Positions 9,336 to 17,503 of a stretch of DNA of 26,266 nt are shown piece after piece (within the stretch, counting starts at the first letter, position 1; each line of letters opens with the position of its first letter). A program made the translations under genes and the position numbers. Location of the stretch: the NCBI GenBank assembly GCA_964613055.1, contig CAZTGD010000027.1:1-26266 (forward strand). Direction: 5' to 3'. The stretch is from JAXGMQ01 sp964613055 (GTDB lineage Bacteria; Caldisericota; Caldisericia; JAAYUI01). The notes under the pieces were generated by a model. It did not search any database. It was not told the origin of the DNA and saw only the letters and a list, made by a program, of their open reading frames with translations.

Positions 9336-10754
9336 TCAGTTTTGTGTGATCATGTTCAAGCTTTGACTTTTAGCTCCAGAGATTCTTGAATGCTCAAGCA
9401 ATGAACTGAACCATCTCCCCAGTGTTAACCTTTTTTCTAGAATCCACCTTACAACAATTTCCTCACTTACTTTTGTCCTTTCGCCAAGTATTCTCCTCGC
9501 CCATCCAGAGGGTGAAGTGGGTCGGATTGGAGACATGACCCTTGATAGCAATTCCCATGACCACTCATATGCATGCGATGAATCTTCCCATTTGTTTCTA
9601 CTTAGAATTGACTCGAATGTACCCATTTTTTCAATTTTATCAACCATCGACTCCAGAATCTGTCTTTTTTCATAAAGGTTTGCCTCCATCTCTTCGTTAA
9701 GTTTCTTCAGTGAGAGTGCTTGTTCAAGATTGCTGATGTGTCTTCTGAGACCGTTGATTCTGGTTTCAATTGATTGAATCTTCTCTAGTTTGGCTAATTC
9801 TGTCAACCTGCTAATATCTTGGATCAGTTTTTTTTTAGTATAACCTTCATAGATATCACTTGGTTTTTTTACCCATTGTTTATGAGCTTTATTCTGTATA
9901 TCAATTGCAGATGGTTTAATATCGGGAGCCATTCTCCCAATGCTTTCGCCAACTTCATCGAACTGATTGAAGTGTATGGCATCTGATGATTCACTTGCGC
10001 CAGCGATCATTATCACAATCCAGTTATCATCGCACCCAATAATCCTCTTACTTGGATCATTCAATAGCGAATTATGGTTGGCTTTTGTATTTCGAGTTCT
10101 TGAAATGTAGAGGTTATCCGATTGAGCTAAAAGGGAGAATACTATTGCAGTTGCCAGAGAATGCCCTGCTAATGTAAGATCGGTAGCATGGTGTCTGGTT
10201 TCAGAGAGCACATCATCAAATACTGATAAAACAATATCAATCCACTCGATTTCAAGTCTCTGAATATCATCTTCATTACCTTCTAGAGATTCATTCAGTT
10301 TTTCATATAATGATACGCGTTTATCTCTGTATGATGATGGATTGAGTCTTCGGTTACTGCCAAACAGTCCAATGGTCTTTAAGTTGTCAGCATATTGCTT
10401 ACCTTTGTCAGAAGGATTGGACGTGTCGAATCTGTCAGCTATTCTAAGTTTTATCCAGAGTGGATTTCCTTCCATCCCTTCACAGTTAGTTTTATCACCC
10501 AAACAACGTTCGCATCCATGATGAGAACAAATAAGCTTGGCTATGGATGTATTTTGATGATTTGGGAATTTTCGGTTGAGAAAGAGATGGAGACTCTCTG
10601 GGATGATGTTTCTATCCGAAAACAGTATTTGAGCGTGACAATCAGGTGTGCTGGTACCTGGCTCCTTTGATTTTACAAACTCTAGGGAACATTTTCCAAC
10701 ATCATGCAAGAGACCCGCAATGAAACACAATCGAGCAGTGTCGGAATCCAACAA
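9336..10754 (-). CDS. HD-domain protein resembling the N-terminal half of Cas10
   Basis: 472 residues, last gene of the operon, starting seven bases after the protease gene. TTG 10754 or the adjacent TTG 10751 follows AGGGAG; the second has better spacing. An HD phosphohydrolase-like region is visible: LLHDVGK (His17-Asp18), a SHHG pair (His78-His79) inside a four-cysteine cluster (Cys77, 81, 84, 91) and RIADRFD (Asp107). The stretch around 190-210 (TDLTLAGHSLATAIVFSLLAQ) resembles the segment following the HD domain in Cas10/Csm1 proteins. No GGDD palm motif is present. Residues about 310-375 are heptad-rich and probably coiled coil; the rest is unrecognised. No cas genes or repeats lie nearby. 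It could be a Cas10-derived or simply HD-type nuclease or phosphatase; function unknown. Confidence 0.7.
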   Translation of the reverse strand: MLDSDTARLCFIAGLLHDVGKCSLEFVKSKEPGTSTPDCHAQILFSDRNIIPESLHLFLNRKFPNHQNTSIAKLICSHHGCERCLGDKTNCEGMEGNPLWIKLRIADRFDTSNPSDKGKQYADNLKTIGLFGSNRRLNPSSYRDKRVSLYEKLNESLEGNEDDIQRLEIEWIDIVLSVFDDVLSETRHHATDLTLAGHSLATAIVFSLLAQSDNLYISRTRNTKANHNSLLNDPSKRIIGCDDNWIVIMIAGASESSDAIHFNQFDEVGESIGRMAPDIKPSAIDIQNKAHKQWVKKPSDIYEGYTKKKLIQDISRLTELAKLEKIQSIETRINGLRRHISNLEQALSLKKLNEEMEANLYEKRQILESMVDKIEKMGTFESILSRNKWEDSSHAYEWSWELLSRVMSPIRPTSPSGWARRILGERTKVSEEIVVRWILEKRLTLGRWFSSLLEHSRISGAKSQSLNMITQN

Positions 10755-10761
10755 AATCTCC

Positions 10762-11715
10762 CTATGTCTTTTGCCTTTGTTTGGCGACCACCATAAAAAA
10801 TAAGATAGCTATGAGAACTACCACTGACGTTGAATAGCTGAGTGGGTAAATATAGTGTGAGCCATCAGATAGCACTGATACGGGATATATACTGATATGA
10901 GAGAATAGAATGTTTGCACCGGCATGAATAAAAGTGGTCACAAGAATAGATCCACTCAACTCAAAGAGGAGTCCCATGAAGATACCAAACAGGAATGTGA
11001 AGAATATGTATCCAGCAAAGGAAATGGGAGAACCTGAGTGTGAGATAAGGTAATTCAGATGGTACAGTGCAAAAAACAATGATTGTATAATAATGGCTTG
11101 ATAAAGACCAAATCTTTTAAGTTTGGTCTGTACATAACCACGGAAAAACAGCTCTTCAGCGAAGTTTCCAACAAGAAATAGAATAATTGTTACAATTGAT
11201 ATCTCGCTGGCATGTGGAAGATCAAATGTAAAAGAGGTTATGGTTACCCCCATGATCATAGGCATTAATATATAAGTAAGGAAATGAATGCACCAGACGC
11301 TGAATAATGATGATAATGCCCACACAATTTGCCGACCAGTGAAATGAATCGTCAACCCGTAATCTATTAATTTGTTCCTGTCGATATAGGTGATGAGCAT
11401 GAATGTGAGAACAATCATGGCTGATTTTTCCCATATGCCACCGGTTATATAGAAAACGATATACCTTGTTGCTAAAACTGCAATACAGGCGAGCATGACC
11501 TTGGTTGCTTCCTCCTTGAATGTGCCAGGGGTGTAGGGCATCAGGCTCGTATGTTTGGTTATTCGCCAGGAAAAAAACGCTGATACTATGATTACAATGG
11601 CTATGAATGCGACAGAGATAATGTCAAATCTTGGTAATGAAACAAAGATTGAGGTTATAACCACAAAAATGTAAACAATACTCGTCCACATTATTCTGCT
11701 TCTCAAACCGCTCAT
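10762..11715 (-). CDS. CPBP-family intramembrane metalloprotease (CAAX protease/Abi type)
   Basis: 317 residues with about eight hydrophobic segments. The three family motifs are intact: EELFFR (Glu187, Glu188, Arg192), FALYHL (His219) and HAGAN (His264, Asn268). This is the catalytic arrangement of the Rce1/CPBP fold, so it should be an active membrane-embedded protease. Substrates of bacterial members are mostly unknown. The ATG at 11715 overlaps the stop of the upstream exported protein by four bases, with AAGGAT nine bases before the start. The coupling to a membrane-anchored, protease-like upstream protein suggests the two act together at the membrane; that is inference. Confidence 0.85.
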   Translation of the reverse strand: MSGLRSRIMWTSIVYIFVVITSIFVSLPRFDIISVAFIAIVIIVSAFFSWRITKHTSLMPYTPGTFKEEATKVMLACIAVLATRYIVFYITGGIWEKSAMIVLTFMLITYIDRNKLIDYGLTIHFTGRQIVWALSSLFSVWCIHFLTYILMPMIMGVTITSFTFDLPHASEISIVTIILFLVGNFAEELFFRGYVQTKLKRFGLYQAIIIQSLFFALYHLNYLISHSGSPISFAGYIFFTFLFGIFMGLLFELSGSILVTTFIHAGANILFSHISIYPVSVLSDGSHYIYPLSYSTSVVVLIAILFFMVVAKQRQKT

Positions 11716-12758
11716 GCTAACGTATCCTTATATTTGAGACCACTGAGTAAGCTTGCAGACATAAGCAGAACCAAGATTATCACAGCAATACCTGTGAAAA
11801 GCCACCATGTTTGAAAGATTCTATCCCTGCTATACAAATAATTATCAATTCGATCAAGGGTTTCTATAATTGTGGATTTTGGTTTATCTATAACCATCTC
11901 AATGATTGCCAATTGAAGTTCATACTCTGGTCTGAATCTAATTGCAACGTCATCTTCGCTTTTTATATACGGTAGATTACTCCAAACAACATCTTTGAGC
12001 TGTTTGCTTCTGTTGAGCAGTGGTTTAAAATCCCCCGAAGGTTTGATGAATGCGAAGCCGTTTTCAGCAGGGAGTTCATACCTCAGGCTTCTGACAAATG
12101 TAACAAAATCCATTCCCAAAATTCTTTTAACGGCATCGGAGATGCCGTACTTCATTGAATATAGGAGTTGTCTAAATGTTTCCTTTCCGTGATCGTGCTC
12201 AACTTGGTACAGCCTTGAGCAGGTTATCATTACAAGAGAATCGGATAAGGGTTTAATATCAAATTTAGCGTCAGGATCGGTTATGAGATCATTCAATGTG
12301 AAGGTGTATCGAAATTCGGTAGATAGTTTAAGAGGATTGATACCAAGATATTTGAAGATCAGAAAGTTGGATAGTATTTGCAGTGTTCCATAGGGGCAGG
12401 ATTGCCATGTGGAGATGATCAGCTGTGGGAAGATGGGGGTAACCTTGCCTGTCGATTCCATGAATTTGTCATCGGCAATCGCATAGATACTTTTCCCATC
12501 GAGTCCCTTTGCCACATGCCAATTCAGTTGTCGGTAAACGACTATTTTAATGTCTTGTGGACACTCAACCCCCAAGATTGATTCAAACAAGGCGACTTGC
12601 TCTTCTAAGTCCTCTGTTACTTCATCCTGCATGGACTCGCTGAATGCAGGGCTTCCTCTGAACTCAACACTGACTCCATCCTGGGTTGCATATGCGATTC
12701 CAGGAATACAACCAACAACGAGAATCAATGTCAGAAAAATGAATAAATATGACCTCAC
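11712..12758 (-). CDS. Exported, membrane-anchored protein with degenerate peptidase-MA-like fold
   Basis: I place the start at GTG 12758, not ATG 12794. The GTG overlaps the upstream stop as GTGA and begins directly with a clean signal sequence (RSYLFIFLTLILVVGC...AYA); the longer form would put twelve polar or aromatic residues ahead of it. This gives 348 residues. VVGC could also be a lipobox. A second hydrophobic helix lies near 319-338, leaving a short cytoplasmic tail. The central region (YGISDAVKRILGMDFVTFVRSL preceded by QVEHDHGKETFRQLL) resembles the C-terminal half of peptidase-MA-like gluzincins, but no HExxH is present where the zinc site would be. It is probably a non-catalytic extracytoplasmic domain. 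It is coupled by overlap to the M20 peptidase upstream and the CPBP protease downstream. Confidence 0.7.
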   Translation of the reverse strand: MRSYLFIFLTLILVVGCIPGIAYATQDGVSVEFRGSPAFSESMQDEVTEDLEEQVALFESILGVECPQDIKIVVYRQLNWHVAKGLDGKSIYAIADDKFMESTGKVTPIFPQLIISTWQSCPYGTLQILSNFLIFKYLGINPLKLSTEFRYTFTLNDLITDPDAKFDIKPLSDSLVMITCSRLYQVEHDHGKETFRQLLYSMKYGISDAVKRILGMDFVTFVRSLRYELPAENGFAFIKPSGDFKPLLNRSKQLKDVVWSNLPYIKSEDDVAIRFRPEYELQLAIIEMVIDKPKSTIIETLDRIDNYLYSRDRIFQTWWLFTGIAVIILVLLMSASLLSGLKYKDTLA

Positions 12759-13861
12759 CTGCCACCAATCTTGCCAACGAGTTTGATTATCCATTCTGCA
12801 GTCTGTTCGAGATGCTTGACCTCGATGTATTCATCAAGACCATGTGGGTTGGTCATCCCTGTGCTTATTACAACGGCTGTTTTGCCACCGGCGTTGAATA
12901 CATTCCCAACGGAACCACCACCACTGGCTTCAAAGCTTGGGTTTATTCCAGCCTCTTTTGCTGAATGGGCTAGGAGGGTTGGCAACTCATCATTTGGAGA
13001 GAAACTGAAACCTTTCAGATAGTTAACTGTCTCAAGGGTGTATGTTGTCCCGGTTTCCGTGCATGCTCTTTCTACTTCACTGACGATGTGTTTGATGTGC
13101 TTGTTGTAGCTATCCTCATTGACTGAGCGAACCTCAAACTGGAACGAGCAAGAATCAGGAATAATATTAAAGGATTTACCGCCCTCTATTGTGCCTACGT
13201 TGGACGTTGTATCCTTGTCGATACGACCAAGATTCATTCTTGATATAGCAATTGAAGCTGACCTAATTGCAGAGATCCCCATCTCGGGAGCTATGCCTGC
13301 ATGAGACGCTTTACCGCTGATATTAACACGTTGCACCTTCATGTGCGGTGCGGCGATAATGATAATGCCTGGTTTACCATTTGTATCCAATACAACCGTG
13401 AAGTCACTCTTGACCCTGTCCATCTGCATGTGTGATGCACCTCTGAGACCAAGCTCCTCTTGGACATCGAACACGGCTTCAATGGTTGGATGAGGTTTGT
13501 CTTTGTAATACTCAAGTGTTTCCAGAATAGCCGCAATGCCAGATTTGTCGTCAGCGCCGAGTATGGTTGTGCCATCGCTTCTGATGATACCATCTTCGAT
13601 AATTGGATTCACACCATTCCCTGGGATCACTGTGTCCATATGAGCTGAAAGCGCTATTGAACCTGGCATAGTGCCTTCCATTCGAGACACAATATTACCC
13701 GTATCAGAGCCAATCTCACCACCAACATCATCTATCTCGTAGCTCATGCCCAGACTATCAAGACGGGTCACAAGGTAATCGGCTACCGCCTTCTCGTGAC
13801 CCGACTCGGAATCTATCTGGACTAGCTGGAGAAATGTCTTCAGCAGTCTTTCTTTATTCAT
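12755..13861 (-). CDS. M20-family metallopeptidase (PepT-like)
   Basis: 368 residues, typical length. A cytosolic di-zinc aminopeptidase of the tripeptidase-T-like branch. The metal and catalytic residues are present: SAHMDTV (His74, Asp76), GADDKSG (Asp104), QEELGLRG (Glu135, Glu136), LDTNG (Asp159) and TNPHGLDE (His340). The inserted dimerisation domain spans about 175-285 and starts with KASHAG. The ATG directly follows the TAA of the gamma-subunit gene, with GAGGG four bases before it. Placed after a 2-oxoacid oxidoreductase, it fits peptide breakdown feeding amino-acid fermentation, though the exact peptide substrate is not predictable. Confidence 0.9.
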   Translation of the reverse strand: MNKERLLKTFLQLVQIDSESGHEKAVADYLVTRLDSLGMSYEIDDVGGEIGSDTGNIVSRMEGTMPGSIALSAHMDTVIPGNGVNPIIEDGIIRSDGTTILGADDKSGIAAILETLEYYKDKPHPTIEAVFDVQEELGLRGASHMQMDRVKSDFTVVLDTNGKPGIIIIAAPHMKVQRVNISGKASHAGIAPEMGISAIRSASIAISRMNLGRIDKDTTSNVGTIEGGKSFNIIPDSCSFQFEVRSVNEDSYNKHIKHIVSEVERACTETGTTYTLETVNYLKGFSFSPNDELPTLLAHSAKEAGINPSFEASGGGSVGNVFNAGGKTAVVISTGMTNPHGLDEYIEVKHLEQTAEWIIKLVGKIGGR

Positions 13862-14401
13862 TTATCCCTCGAAGTTGTAACCAGCCTCTAGTGCTTTGAT
13901 GTTTACATCCAGGTACTTAGCTTTTGATTCGCCAAGATATTCCTTTATGGCTTGCTTGGTTGATTCAAGTTTTGATGCCTTTGTCTTCGCCATCAGCACA
14001 CCTAGTAGAACAACGTTTGTTGCCTTAGCCATGGCTTTCTCCTCAGCGATTTCAGAAGCATTGATGTAAACTACATTGATATCGTCTCGTTTGCTCTTCT
14101 CCTTGATAAGTGAAGAGTTTACGATGAGTGTTCCACCCGGTTTCACGGTTGGCTCAAACATCTTATATGATGGAAGGTTGAATACTACGACATTTTCTGG
14201 ATTTGGAATTACAGGTGATGCGATCTCCTGGTCAGATGTTACAACCGTGCAGTTGGCTGTGCCACCACGCATGGCCGGTCCATATGATGGAAGAAACGTA
14301 GCATAGTTACCTTCAAGGACTGCACTGTCGGCAAACAACTTGCCAAGCATCATCACACCCTGTCCTCCGAATCCAGCGGCTATCAGTTCATGTATTGCCA
14401 T
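13862..14401 (-). CDS. 2-oxoacid:ferredoxin oxidoreductase, gamma subunit
   Basis: 179 residues, matching the VorC/KorC gamma family. The N-terminal GFGGQGVMMLGKL motif and the PSYGPAMRGG segment are characteristic. It forms part of the enzyme that oxidatively decarboxylates 2-oxoacids to acyl-CoA and reduces ferredoxin. Its ATG overlaps the beta-subunit stop as TAATG, with GGAGGG nine bases upstream. The substrate (branched-chain 2-oxoacid or 2-oxoglutarate) cannot be fixed from sequence. Confidence 0.9.
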   Translation of the reverse strand: MAIHELIAAGFGGQGVMMLGKLFADSAVLEGNYATFLPSYGPAMRGGTANCTVVTSDQEIASPVIPNPENVVVFNLPSYKMFEPTVKPGGTLIVNSSLIKEKSKRDDINVVYINASEIAEEKAMAKATNVVLLGVLMAKTKASKLESTKQAIKEYLGESKAKYLDVNIKALEAGYNFEG

Positions 14402-15147
14402 TATTCCAATCCCTCCGCTACCTTAAACTCACCCGTTGGGTAATACTTCAAGGTTTCATTCTTCACCCTGTTAATAGCTTCAACTGGTGTCATTCCCCAG
14501 TTGGTGGGGCAGGTGGAAAGCACCTCAACAACAGAATAGCCAAGACCTTTTATCTGAGCAATAAAGGCTTTCTTGATGGCTTTCTTTGTTTTTTTGATGC
14601 CAGGAATGGTAGTGGCATTTGTTCTGGCGATGTACGCGGGGCCATTGAGTTGTGATAGCATCTCGCAGACATGAAGTGGGAAGCCATGTGTTTTGCGATC
14701 TCTTCCGTATGGGGATGTCTCTGATTTCCAACCCATGAGTGTTGTTGGAGCCATCTGTCCACCGGTCATACCATAGATACCATTGTTTACGAACACTGTT
14801 GTGATGTTTTCACCACGTGCGGCGGCATGAACCATCTCAGCGGCACCTATCGAAGCATAGTCACCATCACCCTGGTAAGTCATAACAAAACGGTCTGGTA
14901 ATGCTCTCTTTGCACCTGTTGCAACAGCGCAAGCTCTTCCATGTGAAGCTTGAATTGAATCGAAGTCGAAGTAGTCGACAGCAAGTGTTGAGCAACCAAC
15001 GGGTAAAACGATTATTGCATTTTGAAGCAGATCCATCTCTTCGATTACTTCACTGACAAGCCTATGGATTATACCGTGTGGGCAACCTGGGCAGTATGAA
15101 GTGCTTCGGCTTGCTAAAGGCTTTGGATGATGTGTTAGCTGTTCCAC
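14401..15147 (-). CDS. 2-oxoacid:ferredoxin oxidoreductase, beta (TPP-binding) subunit
   Basis: 248 residues. Binds thiamine diphosphate and carries a proximal iron-sulfur cluster. The cluster cysteines start with YCPGCPHG (Cys19, Cys22), and a further cysteine in VGCSTL and one near residue 213 (STCPT) complete the set. The TPP motif is GDGDYASIG (93-101) leading to VNNGIYGMTGGQ, which gives the magnesium and pyrophosphate site. The GTG start at 15147 follows AGGAGG by about seven bases; this ribosome site lies inside the end of the alpha gene, which overlaps by 13 bases. The length and motifs match the VorA/KorB type. Confidence 0.92.
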   Translation of the reverse strand: MEQLTHHPKPLASRSTSYCPGCPHGIIHRLVSEVIEEMDLLQNAIIVLPVGCSTLAVDYFDFDSIQASHGRACAVATGAKRALPDRFVMTYQGDGDYASIGAAEMVHAAARGENITTVFVNNGIYGMTGGQMAPTTLMGWKSETSPYGRDRKTHGFPLHVCEMLSQLNGPAYIARTNATTIPGIKKTKKAIKKAFIAQIKGLGYSVVEVLSTCPTNWGMTPVEAINRVKNETLKYYPTGEFKVAEGLE

Positions 15148-16235
15148 GGAACACCTCCTATCGGGGCTGGTTCTCCTTTTATGTGTTTATTCATAATATC
15201 CTCAAGTTCATCTGCTGATGGGACGACTCCACCCTGTCTGCCGTAGAAATGAATTGGTTTCATGCAATGAGTGCTGAGTTTGACATCTTCGATCATCTGC
15301 CCAAATGAGAGCTCAACATCCAGGAAGAATTTGACTCGATCACTCTCTGCCAGTTCTAACAGCCGTTTGCTTGGGAATGGCCAAAGGGTTATCGGTCTCA
15401 AGAGTCCCACCTTGTGACCTTTGCTTCGCATGGATTTGATGACGCTCTTGATGATTCTGGCAACTGTACCATATGCAACAAACATATATTCAGCGTCACT
15501 TGTTTCAATCTCTTCGAACATGACATCATCGTCAATCTTTTCAAACTTCTTCCACATCTCAATGTTCATCTTTTCCAGACCTTCGGGAAGCAGGTTGAAC
15601 GAGTTGATAAGGTTTTTTCCCCGTTTTCCTTGCATTCCATCGGCAGCCCATGGCTTAGATGGCAGACTTTCAGGGTCAATCATCTCTGGTAGTTCGATTG
15701 CTTCCATCATCTGGCCGAGTAGTCCGTCTGAAAGCACGATAACAGGATTACGGTACTTGTCCGCAAGGTCAAATGCACTTTTCATCAGATCAACATTCTC
15801 TTGGATAGTTGACGGGGCAAGAACGATTGTTCTGTAGTCTCCGTGACCACCACCCTTAACAGCCTGGAAGTAATCGCCTTGTGATGGTGCGATGTCACCA
15901 AGTCCAGGTCCACCCCTGACAACGTTTACGATTACCACTGGCAACTCTGCACCTGCGATATAAGAGATTGCCTCAGTCATAAGTGAGATACCAGGGGATG
16001 AGGATGTTGTGATTACTCGCTTGCCAGCGCCAGCACATCCATACAGCATGTTGCTGGCAGAAACCTCCGATTCAGCTTGAGTGAACGAACCTCCAACCTC
16101 TGGGAGTCTCCTAGCCATATAGGCTGGGGCTTCGTTCTGAGGTGTAATTGGATAGCCAAAGAAATGGCGACAACCCGCTCTGATGGCGGCTTCCGCAATC
16201 GCTTCAGCACCTTTCATGAGTACTTTATCAGCCAT
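15135..16235 (-). CDS. vorB: 2-oxoacid:ferredoxin oxidoreductase, alpha subunit (VorB-like)
   Basis: 366 residues. Contains GYPITPQNE near the start, then ESEVSASNMLYGCAGAG, TSSSPGISLM and VRGGPGLG, all typical of the alpha subunit annotated as 3-methyl-2-oxobutanoate dehydrogenase VorB. 2-oxoglutarate oxidoreductase KorA is close and cannot be excluded. The ATG follows AGAGGAG by five bases, just after the stop of the heme-lipoprotein gene. The four-subunit enzymes normally have a small 4Fe-4S ferredoxin-like delta gene immediately upstream; none is present here, so the enzyme is either three-subunit or uses a ferredoxin encoded elsewhere. With M20 peptidase downstream, amino-acid-derived 2-oxoacids are likely substrates. 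Confidence 0.9.
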   Translation of the reverse strand: MADKVLMKGAEAIAEAAIRAGCRHFFGYPITPQNEAPAYMARRLPEVGGSFTQAESEVSASNMLYGCAGAGKRVITTSSSPGISLMTEAISYIAGAELPVVIVNVVRGGPGLGDIAPSQGDYFQAVKGGGHGDYRTIVLAPSTIQENVDLMKSAFDLADKYRNPVIVLSDGLLGQMMEAIELPEMIDPESLPSKPWAADGMQGKRGKNLINSFNLLPEGLEKMNIEMWKKFEKIDDDVMFEEIETSDAEYMFVAYGTVARIIKSVIKSMRSKGHKVGLLRPITLWPFPSKRLLELAESDRVKFFLDVELSFGQMIEDVKLSTHCMKPIHFYGRQGGVVPSADELEDIMNKHIKGEPAPIGGVPWNS

Positions 16236-16247
16236 AGTAGCTCCTCT

Positions 16248-17297
16248 CTATTTGCCAACAAACTCTAGTGTCGTTGGCATTTCGGTGTATACATGATCCT
16301 CTCCAGAGCTGTCATCAAAGACAGACAGGTGGAAGAGGTAATAAGCATCCTCTTCTGGATTGTGTGCAAACTGAACCTGCATGTTGTTCTCTGTTACCAG
16401 AGACCTCTTCATCTCGACTGTCCAGATTTTGTCATCTTCGTTGTAGCTTGCCATGCATTTGATGTCCGCTTTTCCAGGGAGTTGGATGTAGTATGGTGCT
16501 TTTGTTTCTGGAGGAAGGGTGCTCAGGTCGTCTGGGACCGGCATCATTATGTCTTTGTTTCCAATCTGTTGGGGAGGACCAGCTGGAACATATAATGGGG
16601 ATCCAACATTCTTTTTATTTGGATACAGTGTTCCAGGAAGGTATATGAGACCAGATGTGGTGTCGAACTCCTGCGCATCGGGATCGATACCCTCGCCAAG
16701 AGGTCCAACGATGTGGTTGCAGGCAGAGCTAGTCAGGTATGTTTCGTATGCTCTCCATGTCCAAACATCAAGCAACTCACCCATCTTCATGGCCGCCATG
16801 TAGTTGGGACCACTATGGCATAGTTTGTTACACCCTTCGGCTTCAAAGCCTTCGATAGGAGTTGATTCGAATCCAATGGAAAGCATGTCTTCATTTGGGA
16901 GTCTCGAGCCGAAGCCCCATGCCAACTCTCCTCTTCGTTCCTTCATCTCCCACATCTTGCCGGCAAGGTCTTCACTATCATCTTCCCATGTGAACAGTAA
17001 ATATAAGTTGTGGTCGTCATAGGTCGCTTTTGTTGTGATCTTAACCTCTTCATCTTCACCAGTGGCTATCAATTCTGTTTCCAATGCGTCAAGCCACGCA
17101 TCTTCAAGATCCCCGACCATACCATCGATGCTGGGTGCTAACTCAGCGTATTCAGCGGACAGCAGATCGCTTGTTGCTGGTTCTTCTAATCTGGAGGGAA
17201 CGTATGATCGTGGAGAAGGTAGTTTAACCCCACCACATCCAATGACTAGTCCACATACAGCAATAACGCAAATGGCTACCATAAAAGTTTTCTTCAT
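16248..17297 (-). CDS. Lipoprotein with ethylbenzene-dehydrogenase-type heme-binding domain and CX3CH motif
   Basis: 349 residues. I use ATG 17297, which has AAGGAGAG four bases before it; the in-frame GTG 17312 overlaps that site and is unlikely. The signal ends in a lipobox VIGC with Cys21, so the protein should be anchored outside the cytoplasmic membrane. The body resembles the EB_dh/cytochrome c-552 heme-binding domain: ATYDDHNLYLLFTWEDDS, NEDMLSIGFES, GCNKLCHSG and DVWTWRAYET, which I recall as family blocks. The potential heme motif is C156-NKL-C160-H161, with three residues between the cysteines rather than two. It heads the operon. Likely role: extracytoplasmic electron transfer; partner unknown. 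Confidence 0.75.
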   Translation of the reverse strand: MKKTFMVAICVIAVCGLVIGCGGVKLPSPRSYVPSRLEEPATSDLLSAEYAELAPSIDGMVGDLEDAWLDALETELIATGEDEEVKITTKATYDDHNLYLLFTWEDDSEDLAGKMWEMKERRGELAWGFGSRLPNEDMLSIGFESTPIEGFEAEGCNKLCHSGPNYMAAMKMGELLDVWTWRAYETYLTSSACNHIVGPLGEGIDPDAQEFDTTSGLIYLPGTLYPNKKNVGSPLYVPAGPPQQIGNKDIMMPVPDDLSTLPPETKAPYYIQLPGKADIKCMASYNEDDKIWTVEMKRSLVTENNMQVQFAHNPEEDAYYLFHLSVFDDSSGEDHVYTEMPTTLEFVGK

Positions 17298-17458
17298 TTT
17301 CTCTCCTTCCACACTAACTTAAGTATTTTTATGTGAGTCGATGACGTTGCACCTTTGATCTATCTTAGATAAAACTATCACAAATAGAATGTATCACCTG
17401 GCTTTTATGCAGTCAAGGAATTACTATGCTCTTAGTTGGTTAATTAATAGGTATAGAC

Positions 17459-17473
17459 ACTGCAAAGTGCAGT
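17459..17473 (+). promoter_or_regulatory. Inverted repeat in the leader of the propeller lipoprotein
   Basis: ACTGCA (17459-17464) and TGCAGT (17468-17473) form a perfect six-base-pair hairpin or operator with a three-base gap, 31 bases before the ATG. A TATAGA lies just upstream (17452-17457) and may be the -10 box, but no good -35 is visible. Function is unproven. The rest of the 17298-17503 divergent intergenic region shows only a small TATCT/AGATA palindrome. Confidence 0.3.
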
Positions 17474-17503
17474 TGTAGAATCTCTTTTGATTTGGAGGTA
17501 ACA

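Noticed and set aside
12759..12794. Upstream ATG start for the degenerate peptidase-like protein
   Set aside because: No ribosome site, a longer overlap with the M20 gene, and it would place polar residues ahead of the signal sequence; GTG 12758 fits better.
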